A stretch of 64,000 nt of DNA from Erinaceus europaeus. Lineage: Eukaryota; Chordata; Mammalia; Eulipotyphla; Erinaceidae. The notes under the pieces were generated by a model. That model ran no database searches, was not told where the DNA came from, and saw nothing but the letters and a program-made list of their open reading frames with translations. A program made the translations under genes and the position numbers. The stretch covers positions 30,325,669 to 30,389,668 of the forward strand of contig NC_080176.1 in the NCBI RefSeq assembly GCF_950295315.1, given 5' to 3'. Positions 10,297 through 20,119 of this stretch are shown piece by piece (the stretch's first letter is position 1; each line of letters begins with the position of its first letter).

Positions 10297-10688
10297 TGGT
10301 AATTAAAAAATCAAAATACTTCAAGGCTTGGTTTAAACAATTGAGAGGTTTATTAAATCGCAGCACAGTGGTACAAAACAGTACTATTTAGTTACAACAA
10401 GATAAGAAAAGTGGCAAATAGAAGACTAGGCTGGGCCCATGAGTCCATAAGTTAGTTACCACAGCTCAGCTACACATGTATGGGTCCCAGGAGAAGAGGC
10501 CTTGGCAATCCTTTGGAGGGGAGCCGACATCAAGCCCCACAGGAAAGAGAGAAGCTGGAAATGAGAACTCAGCCCAATTTCTGCTAGGCTCACACTGAAG
10601 TCCATCAGCCATATGCTAATTATGCTCCTCAGCCTCAGTTGTATGCTAATTATGCCCCAGAATTCTATTCATGTGCTGTGTCACAACA
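10297..10688 (-). mobile_element. solo-LTR-like element
   Basis: On the minus strand it begins TGTTGTGACACAGCACATG at 10688 and reaches AATAAACC followed by TTGTTTAAACC before ending near ATTACCA. Size (about 390 bp), TG start and single AATAAA fit an endogenous retrovirus LTR. Flanks GGACCC (10289-10294) and GGTCCC (10689-10694) could be an imperfect duplication. No internal retroviral sequence adjoins it. Confidence 0.55.
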
Positions 10689-10704
10689 GGTCCCCTCTCC
10701 TCTT

Positions 10705-10921
10705 TTTTTTCCTTAAATGTTTTATTATTTCTTGGATATAGCTAAGAGAAATCAAGATGAAGAGGGAGATAGAGAGGACTATGGAGAAGGACAGACACCT
10801 GCAGCACTGTTTCACTGTTTGTGAAGCTTTGCCACTGCAAGTGAGGACCAGGGGAGACTTGAACCCAGTTCTTTGTGCAGTGTTACATGTGTGATCTATC
10901 AGATGTGTCACCACCTAACCC
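10705..10921 (-). mobile_element. SINE-A
   Basis: T-rich tail, GACACCTGCAGCACTGTTTC core and GAACCCAGTTCTTTGTGCAG head region. Confidence 0.8.
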
Positions 10922-10934
10922 CAAGCCTCTCCCT

Positions 10935-11169
10935 TTTTAAATTTTTTATTGGGGGATTAATGTTTTACAGTCAACAGTAAATACAATAGTTTGTACATGC
11001 ATAACATTTCTCAGTTTTCCATGTAACAATACAATCCCCACTAGCTCCTCTGTCATCCTTTTCCAGGACCTGTACTCTCCCCCCACCTACCCCAGACACT
11101 TTTATTTTGATGCAATACACCAACTCCAGTTCGGGTTCTACTTGTGTTTTCTCTTCTGACCTTGTTTTT
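10935..11169 (-). mobile_element. 5'-truncated L1 3'UTR with TSD
   Basis: Flanked by the 13-bp repeat CAAGCCTCTCCCT at 10922-10934 and 11170-11182. The insert is 235 bp of L1 3'UTR, with its poly-A side (AATTTTTTATTGGGGGATTA) on the left. Confidence 0.8.
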
Positions 11170-11266
11170 CAAGCCTCTCCCTACTTATACCTCCTTGGAC
11201 CCCATTTTCTTTCTATCTTGGCAGACTCAGGCTCCCCCACTTCAAGCCATCGCCCTTATACTTCAG

Positions 11267-11790
11267 TGTTGTGACTCCAACGGGAGTTTGGGACTACTAG
11301 CATACAAATGATGTCAGCCTGAGGAGGTGCTACAGAGAAGGGAATATATAAAAGGCACAGACTTTTGGAGCAGGTCACTCTTTTTGGCTGCTGCTTCTTC
11401 TCCTGGTCAAAAGCATCTTGGCGGAGGTTCTCCAGGTATCCACCATGGCTACCTCTCCTAGGAACTGAACATGTGTGACTCCGCTATCTGGTAAACTTTT
11501 AAAACCCCTCTACAGCCAGGAGCAAGTTTTAACTCAGCTTATAATTGTTTATCTTATGGGACTAAACTTTTGATAACTATACTCAGACATTATGGACCTA
11601 GGTACTCCTAACCCTTGATGATAATTGCTTATTTTGCCTTTTACCTGTTTCACCCTAATAAAACTTGTATTGTTTAAACCTATTCCCAGCTCCCCACTAT
11701 GAATCCTTAAGTGCCAAAGCCCTAAAGCTAAACCCTTTTTAAGTTAAATAACACACTTCAGGGAACCCGTAGAATCTTAATTATGTCACA
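11267..11790 (+). mobile_element. LTR-like element
   Basis: Starts TGTTGTGACTCC like the minus-strand LTR at 10688. It has TATATAAAAG at 11345-11354, AATAAA at 11657-11662 followed by TTGTTTAAACC, and ends near TTATGTCACA. The shared start and shared post-polyadenylation motif suggest related LTR families. No clear target duplication was found. Confidence 0.5.
11345..11354 (+). promoter_or_regulatory. TATA box of the LTR-like element
   Basis: TATATAAAAG sits about 80 bp into the element and about 300 bp before AATAAA (11657-11662), the expected U3/R arrangement of an LTR. Confidence 0.45.
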
Positions 11791-11819
11791 GCCATTCCCA
11801 CAGTCTTCTTTCTCCCAAC

Positions 11820-11950
11820 TGGGCTCTTAGCACCAGGTGGACAGGAACTGTGTCTGCCTCAAAGTCTCATTGCTTGCTCAGCACTAATTCATTCTGGCAC
11901 ACAGGAGCTTAGTCAAATATGTTGTCGAGGAACACATGAAAGAGCATGTC
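11820..11950 (+). mobile_element. L2-like ancient LINE 3' end
   Basis: GTGGACAGGAACTGTGTCTG, then CTCAGCACTAATTCATTCTG, CTGGCACACAGGAGCTTAGT and AGGAACACATGAA follow the order of the L2 3' terminus. Confidence 0.6.
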
Positions 11951-12109
11951 TCAGTAAGATGACTATTTGTCTTTGGGAAGACTTAGAAACCTCAAGAGAG
12001 TGATTGGCCCTCTCCCTGTGTTGTTGTATGTTGGGATTTTGTCTGCCGTCAAGGCTTAGTGCCTGTGCAATTCACTCCTTCATGCATATTCTCTTCTTCC
12101 TTTGAAATT

Positions 12110-12325
12110 TATAGCTAGAAACATACAGAGGGGGAAAGAAACACAGAGGGAGAGAGACATACAGGGAGAGGGAGAGGAGAGACCCACAGCACTGCTCTAC
12201 TATTCATAAAAATTCTTCTTGTGCCATGAAGGGTGCTGCCATATGGAGCTAAGGGCTCAAACCTGGGTCCTCATATATGATAAAGCATTCATTTTGTTAG
12301 GTTCACTATCTCTGCCCACCCCCCC
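12110..12325 (-). mobile_element. SINE-C
   Basis: GAGACCCACAGCACTGCTCT, then GTGCCATGAAGGGTGCTGCC and CTCAAACCTGGGTCC (reverse box B). Confidence 0.6.
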
Positions 12326-12486
12326 AGGGTCTCTTTTCAACACCAAAGCATCTGACTTTCACTATCAAGAGTACCACTTGTAACTCAAAGGACCTTCAGA
12401 CATCACCCTTCCCACCAAGGGATCTCCCACGAGTTTCCCTGGCTGCTGAATGACTTATTTCCCCATTTATTTATGAAGATATTTGT

Positions 12487-12660
12487 AGGAGGGAAGGGGT
12501 AGATAGCATAATGGTTGGTTATGCAACAAGACTTTCATGCCTAAGCCTCCAAAGACCCAGATTCAATCCCCTGCACCATCATAAACCAGAGCTGTCGTAA
12601 AAAAAAATCCCCTGCACCATCATAAACCAGAGCTCAGGTAAAAAAAAAAAAAAAAAAAAA
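12487..12660 (+). mobile_element. SINE-B with internal duplication
   Basis: Head TAGATAGCATAATGGTTGGT. The segment AATCCCCTGCACCATCATAA...AGAGCT plus its A-run occurs twice with a 41-bp period (from 12565 and 12606), giving a double tail. Confidence 0.8.
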
Positions 12661-12684
12661 CATATATATATATATGGAGAGAGA

Positions 12685-12875
12685 GAGCCAGGCAGGCAGT
12701 GGCACATTAGGTAGAGCACACACATTAAAGTGCACAGGGAGGTGGGTTCAAGACCCTTAGCCTCCACCTGCATGGGGGAAGCTTCAAGAGTGTCGTAGTA
12801 GTACTGCAGGTATCTCTCTCTCTCTTTCCCCTCCATCTCAATTTCTCTCTGTCTCTATCCAAACTAGAAGAAAGG
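12685..12875 (+). mobile_element. SINE-A
   Basis: Head GGCAGGCAGTGGCACATTAG, TGGGTTCAAGACC box B, CATGGGGGAAGCTTCAAGAG core. Confidence 0.8.
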
Positions 12876-13248
12876 AAGGGAAGAAAACAACAGGTATTTG
12901 TGCATTTGTCTTACCCCTCCATTCTGAGAGCTGAGAATTTATCTGGATGTCACATCCACCTTTGTAGCCCTCCCAGTGCACCACCCACTCTCAGTGCCTG
13001 GCACATACCTATATTACAGTGTAAACAAATGTCCTACCCTTGACATTTTATTTTGCTGTGTTTCATTAAGTCCTGTCTTTCAGGGAAGGAAATTTGCTGT
13101 GCACATTAGCTGTCAAATAACACAGGTGAAATCACCTCCTGGGAAGATTCACAAATGTGTCTTATCACACCTGCAAAAGCTTGACACAGAGGACAAGAAG
13201 GCAGAAGATATGGAGATCCTAGTTATGAAGGGACCCTCCTGAAACCCC

Positions 13249-13272
13249 GTGTGTGTGTGTGTGTGTGTGTGT
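13249..13272. repeat. (GT)n
   Basis: Twelve GT units. Confidence 0.9.
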
Positions 13273-13507
13273 TTGACCTGCATGGGCGCTAATGAATTTT
13301 TAAACTGCCCTCCTTCAGGCTGCCAATTACAGTCAATTTCCACTCATCTAAAAATCATAAACAGTAAATTAAGTTGAACATTACTCATCTAGTACTGCCC
13401 CATGGGCTTTCCCTGCTTCCCTCCCCCAGATTAAGGAAACTCTACTGGATCCAGGCATATACGTTCTTGAGTCATTTACTCAGGAGAGGACAAAAATCAT
13501 GAACTTT

Positions 13508-13648
13508 AGGGGCTGGAAAAGAGTAAAGTGCATTAGAACACAGGGTTTGTTTGTGTGAGGATCCAGGTTCAATCCCTCGCACAGTCATATGTCAGAGATG
13601 AGTGGTGCTCTGGTTCCTCCTCCTATCTCTCTCATATAAAAATCAACA
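13508..13648 (+). mobile_element. SINE-B/C-like SINE
   Basis: GGGGCTGGAAAAGAGTAAAG head, AGGTTCAATCCCTCGCACAG box B and GATGAGTGGTGCTCTGG. Confidence 0.6.
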
Positions 13649-13651
13649 AAT

Positions 13652-13848
13652 AGAAGGCTGGCTGATGGCACACCCAGAAAAGTGCACAAGCTACCATGCA
13701 CAAGGACCTGGAGTCAAGGCCCCCAGTTCCCACCTGCAAGGGGAAAGCTTCACAAGCAGTGGAGCAAGGCTGCGGATGTCTCACTATCTCTGTGTCTTTC
13801 TCCCCTCACCCACTCACCAGCCCATCTCACCCTCAATCAAAAATGAAA
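13652..13848 (+). mobile_element. SINE-A
   Basis: GGCTGATGGCACACCCAGAA head and AAGGGGAAAGCTTCACAAGC core, inserted directly after the preceding SINE tail. Confidence 0.8.
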
Positions 13849-14034
13849 AATATCTATGGCTCTAGTCAGGGAATCCTTGGATTCCCCCATAGACAATATA
13901 AGCCTAGATCTCTCATAGACCCCTCTCTCCACCATCACTGGTCACTTCCCTCAGGAATATCATCATAATCCAGAGCCTTGCCCTCACTGTAGAGCAGCAG
14001 TAGTAAGGGCTACCCAACTCTTCAAAGGGAAGTT

Positions 14035-14425
14035 GGTCATCCTACTGCAGGAGTTACTCTCTACTCTAATCCAGTTTTCTAGCCCTATTCTCCACTCTGA
14101 CACCATCTTCCCAGACTATTATCAGTCCACCTCTATGTTAGCTATCAGGCTCAAACAAAAATTACTAAAGTCATGGGCCCCTTGGAGCATGCCTAAAATA
14201 GATGTCCTTGCTTCTTTCCACCCTAAGACCCCTAAGTTCATCTGTTCTGCTATTTCTTCTTTGTTCTTGTTTATTAAACATTTTTCCCTGCTTTATATTT
14301 TATTGCCTCAGTCACCAAGTTGCAAATGCTACTATGATGCCATCCTGACTTCCCTGGGCAGACAACCTAACCAATGTGTCCTAGAATCCCGCCTCTACAA
14401 AGCCCGGGTGGCTTACATGCTCCTA
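14035..14425 (+). mobile_element. family X fragment, plus orientation
   Basis: From AAAGTCATGGGCCCCTTGGA through TTATTAAACATTTTTCCCTG and TTGCAAATGCTACTATGATG it parallels the reverse strand of 60570-60800. A shared translated stretch (LLYIL...PSC.CY.D..LTSL) reflects this nucleotide homology and is not evidence for a gene. Sequence to 13865 may be more 5' parts of the same copy. Confidence 0.6.
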
Positions 14426-14571
14426 CTTCTCCTGGAAGTCTGTGCCCACCTCCCTGTGGCACTAAGGATGGACTGTGGTTTGGGCTTTGCTGCTGTTTAT
14501 CCAGCTCTAGGGAATGGACCTAGAACTTCTCAACTTGATCGTTCTGTCATACCACCTCCCTGAGCCAATCA

Positions 14572-14755
14572 TTCGAGGGAGAGAGAAAGAAAGAGAAAAA
14601 AAGAGATACCACAGCATCACTCCACCATCCATAGAGTGCTCCCTCTCCTCCCCAAGTGCTGTCGTTGGTATTTCCTTGTGCTTCTTTGTGGTGCTGAGCC
14701 TCAAACCCAGGGCTTCCTACACAGCAAGGCATGTGCTCTATCTCCCAGCCCCTGT
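14572..14755 (-). mobile_element. SINE-C
   Basis: AGAGATACCACAGCATCACT, then CTCAAACCCAGGGCTTCC and GTGCTCTATCTCCCAGCCCC, the reverse of a tRNA-like head. Confidence 0.7.
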
Positions 14756-14941
14756 AAGGAGGGTCATGGAGAGGCAGTGTAATCCAGGAAGAAAGGGTGA
14801 AAAGGACCCTGCTCATCTCAGCCAAAGGCCAGGAAATGGGCACTTCTAACCCCCACCTCAACACCTAGAAAATGATGGGAATTAATCCACATAGTGACAT
14901 GGACCAGACTTACCTGATTGCACATAGATGAACAGTGGAAA

Positions 14942-15045
14942 CCCGGGGTGGAGCACCTGGTAGAGTGCACATGTCACCATGTGCAAGGGCCTGGGTTCAA
15001 GCCCCTCTTAACCTCCCTAGCTGTTCTATATGCGATCTCTTCAAA
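14942..15045 (+). mobile_element. SINE-A head fragment
   Basis: GTGGAGCACCTGGTAGAGTG and TGGGTTCAAGCCCCTC. The core is lost before the CA repeat. Confidence 0.6.
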
Positions 15046-15077
15046 CTCCAATTAGAGTCACATCTTTCAAAAATTTT

Positions 15078-15161
15078 CACACAAACACACTCACACACAC
15101 AAATCCACAAAACACCCACATACAAAACACAAAAAAATTCACACAAACACACACACACACA

Positions 15162-15220
<59 letters not shown>
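15078..15220. repeat. (CA)n microsatellite
   Basis: Interrupted CA array of about 140 bp; its right part (about 15145-15218) is nearly pure. Confidence 0.95.
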
Positions 15221-15222
<2 letters not shown>

Positions 15223-15590
15223 CTGGGTAGATGGCATAATGATAATGCAAGAATATGTTCACTTTTAAAAACATTTTATTGGTTGATTTTTAAACACAGA
15301 CAGATCTATTATAAATTGAGAGGGAAGAGGTAAACAGAGAGGGAGAGAGACACACCTGCAGCACTGATCTACTGCTCATGAAGCTTCCCCCAGCAGGTGG
15401 GTACCAGGGACTTGAGCCTACATCCCTGTACAAGGGAGCATGTGAACTTTACTGAGTGCATCACCTTGGTTGGGGAGATAATGTAATGATTATGCTAAGA
15501 GCTTCCCATACCTGAGGCTGCAAAGTTCAATCTCCAGCACCAACATCAGTCAGAGCTGAGTAGTGCTCTATTAAAAAAGATAAAAAAGAG
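15221..15590 (+). mobile_element. SINE-B copies around a SINE-A insertion
   Basis: GGGTAGATGGCATAATGATA begins at 15226 and stops at about 15258. A second head (GGGGAGATAATGTAATGATT) starts at 15473 and runs through AGTTCAATCTCCAGCACC. Either one copy was split by the SINE-A between, or two copies flank it. The repeated head favours two. Confidence 0.55.
15262..15470 (-). mobile_element. SINE-A
   Basis: ACATTTTATTGG tail, CACACCTGCAGCACTGATCT core, GAGTGCATCACC head. Confidence 0.8.
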
Positions 15591-15599
15591 AGGAATGAC

Positions 15600-15775
15600 A
15601 GAAGGATGGAAGGAAGGAAGGAAAGAAGGAAGGAAGGAAGGAAGGAAGGAAGGAAGGAAGGAAGGAAAGAAGGAAGGAAGGAAGGAAGGAAGGAAGGAAG
15701 GAAAGAAGGAAGGAAGGAAGGAAGGAAGGAAGGAAGGAAGGAAGGAAGAAGGGAGGGAGGAAGGGAGGGAGGGAA
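15600..15775. repeat. (GGAA)n microsatellite
   Basis: About 170 bp of GGAA with regular AAAG interruptions. The Lys/Gly/Arg/Glu and Leu/Pro/Ser/Phe ORFs here are artefacts. Confidence 0.95.
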
Positions 15776-15780
15776 GGAAA

Positions 15781-15965
15781 ATGGGTTGGGGAGACAGTAG
15801 AGAAAGCATAATTGTTATGCAAATGACTCTCATGCTGAGGCACTGATGCCCCAGGTTCAACCCCCAGCACCACCAACAGCCAGAGCTTAGCAATGTTCTG
15901 CTCTCTCATTCTCTCTTTCTCTCCATGTATCTTTCTCTCTGTATCTCTCATTAAAATAATTTTAA
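15781..15965 (+). mobile_element. SINE-B
   Basis: GAAAGCATAATTGTTATGCA head and CAGGTTCAACCCCCAGCACC, then CT-rich body and TTAAAATAATTTTAAT tail. Confidence 0.8.
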
Positions 15966-15969
15966 TGAA

Positions 15970-16365
15970 ATGTGCTACAATATGCCTTCTCCCACATTTG
16001 TCTCACTTAACATCAAGATTTCATCTTCAAAACCAGGCATCTGAAGCTTTTTCTCTATGTCCCCATTACTGTCCCTGAAGCAATGGCGGCCTCATGAGCA
16101 GTAAGGGGGGGGGGGTGTTTTCTGAGGAGACAAAGAACGAAAGTGAGCAAGGGGGTGGGGGAGGCACTGAGTATATGACAGCATCCTGTCAAATCCCAGG
16201 ATAACTTCATAAACACTAGCTGCTGTTTTCAAAAAACATCCCAGGATAAGAATATTGTACAGAGGTTGGGGTGTGTTGGGGGGGTGGTCTCCCCCAGTGC
16301 TGTGTCTGTCTGCGGGGTCCAAAATAGCATTATGCAAAGAGATCACTCCCAAATCCTGTTATTCT
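15970..16365. other. no recognisable feature
   Basis: Contains G-runs at 16107-16116 and 16278-16283. Nothing else recognised. Confidence 0.5.
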
Positions 16366-16369
16366 GAGA

Positions 16370-16525
16370 GGCAGTCTAGTGGAGTGGAGAGAATAGCAGG
16401 ATAAGGAGGGAAAAAATTGGGTTTTTCTCTCTGGAGCTGTCATTTTCTGGCTTGGTAGCTGCTGCTAAGCTACTTTATCTACTTGGATCTTGCATCTGTG
16501 ATCCACAAAATAGATGTAAACACAC
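16370..16525 (+). mobile_element. MIR-like ancient SINE
   Basis: GTCTAGTGGAGTGGAGAGAA start, CTGGCTTGGTAGCTGCTGC middle and GATCCACAAAATAGATGT in the order expected of MIR. Confidence 0.55.
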
Positions 16526-16663
16526 TGGCTCTCATACCTGCACATATGCTTTCAGACCCAACTGATAAGAGAGTGACTGAGCCCAGTTACCAATAGATTG
16601 CCAATCCACAACCCCAATAGATTATATGCAATAAGGCATTTCAGAGGTTAAGAGATGAGATTT

Positions 16664-16888
16664 AGAGACCGAGTTGTGGCACAGCTGGTTGAGGACACTT
16701 TACAAAGCACAAGAACTCAAGTTCAAGCCCCCAACCCCCACCTGCAGGAAGAAAGTTTTGCAAGTGGTAAAGCAGTGCTGCAGGTGTCTCTCTGTCTTGA
16801 TTCTTCTTTATCCTCCTTTTCTATCTTGATTCCTGACTGTCTCTACCCAATAAATAAGTAAATAAATATAATTAAAATTTTTAAAAAG
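16664..16888 (+). mobile_element. SINE-A
   Basis: CGAGTTGTGGCACAGCTGGT head, AAGTTCAAGCCCC box B, ACCCAATAAATAAGTAAATA tail. Confidence 0.85.
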
Positions 16889-16904
16889 AAATGAGACTTA
16901 CATG

Positions 16905-17348
16905 ATTTTTTATTTCACCAGTGTTATTATGGGGGCCCTGATTCTTCTTTCTACTTCCAGAAAAATTTTACCTTCTTTAGATAGAAGGTGAGAGAAAGAA
17001 AGGGACAGAGAGAAGGAGAGACATAAGGAGCCAGGTGGTGAATCACCCAATTGAGCACAAACATAACCATGCTCAAGGACCTGAGTTCAAGACTACAGCC
17101 CTCACAGCAAGGAGAAGCTTCATGAGTGGTGAAGTAGTGCTTCAAGGTATCTCTATCTCACTCTCCAATTCTGTTTATGTTAGAAAAAGTAAAATATATA
17201 AAAGTATAAAAAATACCATAGTATTCTCTGCTACTCATGAATCTTCCTCCCTGAAGCTGATCTCATGTTCTACTCAGGAGCTTGAACCTGAGTCCTCACA
17301 CACAGTAACCTGTGCACTCTCCCTGATGAGCTATCTGCCTGCCCTTGC
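16905..17348 (-). mobile_element. SINE-A with module M, split by a second SINE
   Basis: Left part 16905-17025 has module-M remnants and the purine-rich middle. Right part 17220-17348 resumes with TACTCATGAATCTTCC and GAACCTGAGTCCTC. The 17028-17213 SINE lies between. Confidence 0.6.
17028..17213 (+). mobile_element. SINE-A nested in an opposite SINE-A
   Basis: GCCAGGTGGTGAATCACCCA head, GAGTTCAAGACTAC box B, AAGCTTCATGAGTGGTGAAG core. Confidence 0.8.
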
Positions 17349-17374
17349 CAAATAATTGTTTTAACTGTTTCCTT

Positions 17375-17600
17375 GTATTTTTTTTATTAGTGGTTGGTTT
17401 AACATGGTTTTGCAAAACTGTAATATTATAAGTGCATAGTTTCACACGTGTATGTGTATATCTATAATTCACACCACCCACCACAAAAGAGCATGTTACC
17501 ATGGACAAAGACCTGGGTTCAAACCTCCAGTTCCCTCCCCCTTTCTCTAGTAACCACCATAGTTTCTACAAAGTTATAGTCTTCCTACTGGTTACTGTTC
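17375..17600 (-). mobile_element. possible L1-like 3'UTR with SINE scrap
   Basis: TTTTATTAGTGGTTGGTTTA and TTCACACCACCCACCAC resemble the poly-A end of L1-type 3'UTRs. A SINE-A core scrap (GGACAAAGACCTGGGTTCAA) lies at 17494-17525. Confidence 0.3.
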
Positions 17601-17659
17601 TGTTGTTGGCTGTTAACCTTTCAATGCACCTAACTTATAAATCAAAGGATATATACATA

Positions 17660-17663
17660 GATG

Positions 17664-17714
<51 letters not shown>

Positions 17715-17730
17715 GTGATGGTAGATAGAC

Positions 17731-17774
<44 letters not shown>

Positions 17775-17807
17775 GATGGTAGATAGAAAGACAGACAGAT
17801 AGATAGG

Positions 17808-17838
<31 letters not shown>

Positions 17839-17845
17839 GAAATAG
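17660..17845. repeat. (GATA)n array with (GA)n flank
   Basis: GATA units from about 17665 to 17775, interrupted twice by GATGGTAGATAGA, then GA-rich to 17843. Confidence 0.95.
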
Positions 17846-17879
17846 GCAGACAGACTGAATTATTGACTGATTTGTCAGA

Positions 17880-18245
17880 GACCTGGAGTTCAACTGAACC
17901 AAACCCTTTGTGGTTTACTGTTCCTGGCTTATCCCCACCCCCAAAAAAATTATATACACTTATGAACATCAAGACCATATGTGGTTCAGTACTCTCCACA
18001 ATTTCACGCACCCACTTGCATATAACTTGGAAGGTCTCCCCTCTAAATGAGGAGAGGACAACTGTACTGGTTGCTCTCTGACAACACAGCAACCATACAG
18101 GAATGGTCATAAAGCTGCCATGCTTTTCTGTCTTAAAACCAAAGAGGGAATCATTATTTACTTGAATAGAGCTAGTGCTTTTTAAAAAATCAAATTTAGT
18201 TCCAATTCAACCATTTCAAAGGGTTCAAGAAAGAAAACGGTGAAG
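17880..18245. other. no recognisable feature
   Basis: Single-copy-like DNA before an old L1. Confidence 0.5.
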
Positions 18246-18249
18246 GAAA

Positions 18250-18962
18250 TAAGAGACAGTGATAAAATATGGCCCCCTTGTAACCCAGTAGGTTACTCCA
18301 GGTTAAGTGTAGCTTTCCACCTGCTTGATCTGCTGATTACTGCAAGAGGGATGTTGCAGTCTGCAGGTCAGAGCTGATTTGTCTACTTCTTGCTGTTGGG
18401 TCAGATTTCACCTCACATAGTTTGATACATTATTAAGTACATAGCCATTTAGACTGTTTTATCTTCAGGGAGAACTGACCTCTTTATCCTGTAATGCCCT
18501 TCTTTTTTTTTTTCTTTTTTAATTTTTTATTTAATTTATTTATAAAATAAAAATAGAAAATATCAACAAAACCATAGAATAAGAGGGGTGAAATCCCACA
18601 CATTTCACACCACCAGAGTTTCCTATCCCACTCCCTCCATTGGAAGCTTTCCTCTTATTTATCCATCTGTAATGCCCTTCTTTGTTCTTGATTATTTTCC
18701 TTGTTCTACAGAAGACTTTTGTCTGCAATTAACATAACCACCCTTGCTGGGTTTTTTGTTTTGTTTTGTTTTGTTGTTTGTTTTCATGTTTTTTGTTTTC
18801 TTCTGATGAGTGTCAGCCTGGTGCATCTTTCTCCAGCTCTTTGCTTGTGACCTGTGCATCACCATTTGGAGCAGGGATTCTTATAAACAGCAGACAGCTG
18901 GGACTGGCTGGTTTCTTTATAATCCAATCTAACAAGCTCTTCTTAGTTGGCAAATTTAGATC
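18250..18962 (-). mobile_element. old L1 ORF2 fragment, split by family X
   Basis: ACATAGCCATTTAGACTGTT, GAACTGACCTCTTTATCCTG, GATGAGTGTCAGCCTGGTGC and ATAAACAGCAGACAGCTGG are the familiar reverse-strand L1 ORF2 order. The fragment is interrupted at 18506-18666. No frame is intact. Confidence 0.7.
18506..18666 (-). mobile_element. family X, 5'-truncated, 17-bp TSD
   Basis: Flanked by CTGTAATGCCCTTCTTT at 18489-18505 and 18667-18683. The poly-A end is on the left (T-run). The body includes CATAGAATAAGAGGGGTGAA and CACCACCAGAGTTTCCTATC. Its empty site reconstitutes continuous L1 sequence. Confidence 0.9.
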
Positions 18963-18971
18963 ACTCACACT

Positions 18972-19340
18972 TCTTTTTTTATATTTTTCAGCCAATAAAC
19001 AAGTTTATTTTCAAGATTCTTGGAACATGTTCCTCTGTTTCCTTCAAAATCGTTTTGCCAAGTGTTGTACCCATCAGTAATTAGATGTATTACCTGACTA
19101 CCTTGAGCCAGTCCCTGGAAACAGATGGTAGGTCCCTGTGTCAATGCCAATTTTATCATATCCTTGCCAGAATTTGGTCTTAGCATCCTTTAGTTCTAGA
19201 CAGCTTAGATTTGTCTTAGTTGGTATCTCTCTGGCAAAGAGAAAGGTAGAACTTTCATGCATGTCTGTTGGGGAAAAAGAAGAATTATCTGCCATTTGGA
19301 ATGTGGGTAGGATTCATTCCTCAGAGAGTAGAGAGAGGTA
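18972..19340 (-). pseudogene. possible processed retrocopy, unidentified
   Basis: On the minus strand the segment ends GAAAATAAACTTGTTTATTG followed by an A-rich run, as a cDNA with a polyadenylation signal would. Short overlapping frames exist (one begins MADNSSFSPTDMHESS at 19295) but none joins into a protein I recognise. It could be a 3'UTR copy, an L1 part or chance. Confidence 0.25.
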
Positions 19341-19350
19341 ACATTTGTAT

Positions 19351-19410
19351 TTTTTTTTTCTTATCTTTCTTTTTCTTTTCTTTTTTTTTCTTTTTTTTTT
19401 TTTTTTTTTG
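19351..19410. repeat. T-rich tract
   Basis: About 60 bp of T with scattered C, possibly the poly-A tail of a decayed minus-strand retroelement. Confidence 0.8.
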
Positions 19411-19439
19411 GTCAGGAGTCTCAAGAACTGCATAATTCC

Positions 19440-19640
19440 TGCAGCTTTGTGGTGGATTGAATGACAGAACACACCCCCCCCAAAGATACATCTCTGACCT
19501 AACCCCTTTCCTACCCCTGAACCTCTGATTGTGACTTTATTTAATCAAAGAGTTCCTGCAGATAAAATTAAGGTGGACCCATCAGATGTGAAACAGTTAC
19601 TGATATGATCAGATTAAGATCTGTCTTATGTGTAACTGTG
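19440..19640 (+). mobile_element. possible ancient interspersed repeat
   Basis: GTGGTGGATTGAATGACAG, CTCTGATTGTGACTTTATTT and AGATAAAATTAAGGTGGAC recall a widespread old mammalian repeat that I cannot name with certainty. Confidence 0.3.
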
Positions 19641-19767
19641 GTGCTATTTTCTCTTCACTGTTTGATTCTCCCTTCTCTGCCTTCTCTGACTTTAATGGAG
19701 TCTTATATGATTCCACTTTATCACCTCTCTTAGCTTATCAATTATTCTTTAAATAGGAAAATCCAGT

Positions 19768-20115
19768 GAGGGCTGGCAGTGACATAGATGATAAAGAGCA
19801 CATATAACCATGTGCAAAAACTTGGGTTCAAGCCCCTCCTCCCCCCCCATAGAGGGAAAGCTATCTCCCCCTCCCTCTGTATCTATTCAAAATTATACAT
19901 ATATTATTTCTTAACCAGAGCACTACTCAACTCTGACTTATGGTGGTGTGAAAAAATTGAACCTGGGACTTTGGATGCTCAGGTATGAGAGTCTTTGCAT
20001 AACCATTATGCTATCTACTCCCACCCTATATAAATTTAGGGGTCTCTCTCTCTGCTTCTACATCTCCTCCTCCCTTTCAGTTTCTCTGTCTCTACCCAAT
20101 ATAAATAGATAAAAT
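19768..20115 (+). mobile_element. SINE-A split by SINE-B
   Basis: Head and box B (TGGGTTCAAGCCCC) at 19768-19905. The CT-rich part and TACCCAATATAAATAGATAA tail resume at 20025. Confidence 0.7.
19908..20024 (-). mobile_element. SINE-B nested in SINE-A
   Basis: CCAGAGCACTACTCAACTCT, TTGAACCTGGGACTTTGG and GCATAACCATTATGCTATCT read as a complete reverse SINE-B. Confidence 0.8.
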
Positions 20116-20119
20116 GTTG

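Noticed and set aside
14033..14563. 176-codon ORF similar in translation to a minus-strand ORF at 60552-60815
   Set aside because: The similarity follows from both lying in family X copies. The sequence looks like a 3'UTR and the second copy is interrupted, so conservation of a protein is not supported.
15078..15220. Regularly spaced short repeats reminiscent of a CRISPR array
   Set aside because: Simple CA and GGAA microsatellites with no unique spacers, in a mammalian genome.
17613..18110. 165-codon minus-strand ORF rich in Leu/Ser/Ile/Tyr
   Set aside because: Produced by the GATA and GA arrays in reverse.
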